NCBI GenBank assembly: GCA_013695975.1
Contig: JACCZL010001014.1
Location: 1 to 6,380 of the forward strand
Reading direction: 5' to 3'
DNA from: Chloroflexota bacterium
GTDB taxonomy: Bacteria > Chloroflexota > UBA6077 > JACCZL01
Length of the DNA: 6,380 nt
The notes under the pieces were generated by a model. It did not search any database. It saw only the letters and a program-made list of their open reading frames with translations, and had not been told where the DNA came from. A program made the position numbers and the translations under genes. Shown one piece after another: positions 5,709 through 6,380 of the stretch (positions within the stretch are counted from its first letter, which is position 1; the number at the start of each line of letters is the position of its first letter).

Positions 5709-5767
5709 GCCCCTGGCACGCTCTTTGCAGCCGCGCGGCCCAAGCGCTGGGCGTGGCTTCGCCCCGA

Positions 5768-6193
5768 TCAGCGGTGCTCTCAGAGGTCAGCCCGCCCACG
5801 GCACTGGCTCCGTTCGCGGCGGCGGCGCTCACCGGCGGCAACCCGTTCCGAACCATGATGCTGACCTGGAAGTACACCATGCCGGCCTTTCTGGTGCCCT
5901 TCATCTACACCCTGAGCCCCGAGGGGCTCGGGCTGCTGCTCCAGTCGCCGCTCGGCGACGTGATCCAGACGACGCTGACGGCCGCGATCGGCGTGGCCGC
6001 CCTGGCAGTCGGCTTCGGCGGCTGGCTCCGGCGCGCCACCAACCTCCCCGAGCGCGTCATGGCCGTCGTCGCGGGCCTGCTGATGTTTTACGCCAGCGCC
6101 ATCACCGACGTCATCGGCATCGTCCTCTTCGCCGTCGTCATCGGCATCCACATCGTCCGCACCCGCGCCCAGCCAAGTCCAGTAACAGCATAG
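5768..6193 (+). pseudogene. C-terminal remnant of a TRAP transporter fused permease (4TM/12TM, DctQM-like, TAXI type)
   Basis: About 141 codons ending at TAG 6191-6193 match the end of fused TRAP permeases, which are usually 600-700 residues. Diagnostic is VLSEVSPPTALAPFAAAA followed by TGGNPFRTMMLTWKYTMPAF. Three hydrophobic stretches follow: the PAFLVPFIYTL helix, TAAIGVAALAVGFGGWL, and the long VMAVVAGLLMFYASAITDVIGIVLFAVVIGIHIV region. Similarity begins at about 5768. The frame stays open back to an ATG at 5702, but that upstream part is unrelated and no ribosome site is seen, so the gene has lost roughly the first four-fifths. TRAP systems import organic acids with a periplasmic binding protein, driven by an ion gradient. 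The intact ancestor probably fed substrate to acid-activating enzymes such as the adjacent CoA-transferase (inference). The fragment itself is unlikely to transport anything. Confidence 0.8.
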
Positions 6194-6260
6194 GCAGGAT
6201 CCAGCTAGCGTCGAGTCTGCCGCATCCCCTATCCAGGCGGGAGCGTTGCGGGCGGCGCGA
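6194..6260. other. Spacer between the TRAP remnant and the tRNA fragment
   Basis: 67 bp with no recognisable gene, terminator or repeat. It lies between two truncated genes and is probably rearrangement debris. Confidence 0.4.
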
Positions 6261-6301
6261 GGTTAGGAGACCGCTGCTCTACCCACCTGAGCTACGGGGC
6301 A
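6261..6301 (-). tRNA. Truncated tRNA-Arg(CCT): 5' half only
   Basis: On the minus strand, the 5' acceptor strand TGCCCCG (6301-6295) is followed by TA, D-stem GCTC (6292-6289), D-loop AGGTGGGTA, D-stem GAGC (6279-6276) and A. Next come the 5' anticodon stem GCGGT (6274-6270) and loop CTCCTAA (6269-6263) with anticodon CCT. This matches the 5' half of bacterial tRNA-Arg(CCT). The expected 3' anticodon strand ACCGC is absent: the sequence goes CCTCGCGCC. No T-arm (GGTTCGAATCC type), no complementary CGGGGCA acceptor strand and no CCA appear in the following 100 bases. It is therefore a broken gene or a recombination scar, unless a long intron separated the halves, for which there is no room before the TRAP remnant. 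Confidence 0.65.
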
Positions 6302-6380
6302 ATGGACGGCGCCGCGACGGGCGCGGTTCGGGCCGGGCTTGGCCAGGCGGGCGACGCGTGGGTTCGGGTCGTCGCGGACG

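Noticed and set aside
5620..5904. N-terminal extension of the acyl-CoA dehydrogenase from an ATG at 5904
   Set aside because: The extension shows no family similarity and crosses the antisense TRAP remnant and hairpins. A strong ribosome site precedes the GTG at 5619.
6302..6380. Start of a plus-strand gene at ATG 6302, or the end of a minus-strand gene entering from the right edge
   Set aside because: Both strands are open and GC3-rich over only 79 bases, there is no clear ribosome site, and neither translation is recognisable.
1..6380. CRISPR array, transposase, integrase or defence island hallmark
   Set aside because: No regularly spaced repeats, no DDE or tyrosine-recombinase motifs, and no nuclease partner beside the helicase within the window. 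The helicase belongs to a broadly distributed repair family.

Overview
The window is GC-rich bacterial DNA with strong GC bias at third codon positions, frequent GTG starts and good Shine-Dalgarno sites. This suits a high-GC group such as Chloroflexota (Thermomicrobia-like or uncultured lineages) or Actinomycetota. That placement is inferred from composition and protein flavour only.

Layout, left to right. (1) 1-1457, minus: the N-terminal 485 codons of a DEAD/DEAH-box helicase of the DUF1998 group (SftH / MrfA-YprA / Hrq1-like), running off the left edge. (2) 1607-2112, minus: a compact type II toxin-antitoxin pair, antitoxin first, with a RelE/ParE-fold toxin whose GTG start overlaps the antitoxin stop. 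(3) 2181-2281, minus: a diverged, ungapped 101-bp copy of the helicase 5' end, starting 3 bp after the next gene stops. The toxin-antitoxin pair therefore sits between two copies of the helicase start. (4) 2285-3046, minus: a crotonase-superfamily protein that lacks both canonical hydratase glutamates. (5) 3118-4410, plus: a family III (CaiB/BaiF) CoA-transferase, divergent from the crotonase. (6) 4405-5619, minus: an acyl-CoA dehydrogenase related to glutaryl-CoA dehydrogenase and plant ACX4. Its stop interlocks tail to tail with the CoA-transferase stop, and its leader is rich in mutually exclusive hairpins. (7) 5768-6193, plus: the C-terminal fifth or so of a fused 4TM/12TM TRAP transporter permease, missing its 5' part. 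(8) 6261-6301, minus: the 5' half of a tRNA-Arg(CCT), broken just after the anticodon loop.

Functionally, the crotonase, CoA-transferase and dehydrogenase look like a small module that activates an organic acid as a CoA thioester and oxidises it. The TRAP remnant suggests an uptake system once lay beside it. The substrate is not determined: the glutarate-binding arginine of true glutaryl-CoA dehydrogenase is replaced by glutamine. The helicase and toxin-antitoxin pair belong to a separate repair/accessory region.

I see no CRISPR array, transposase, integrase or obvious new defence system. The most unusual signals are the duplicated helicase start flanking the toxin-antitoxin pair, the alternative-folding leader of the dehydrogenase, the non-canonical crotonase active site, and the two gene fragments at the right edge, which point to rearrangement.
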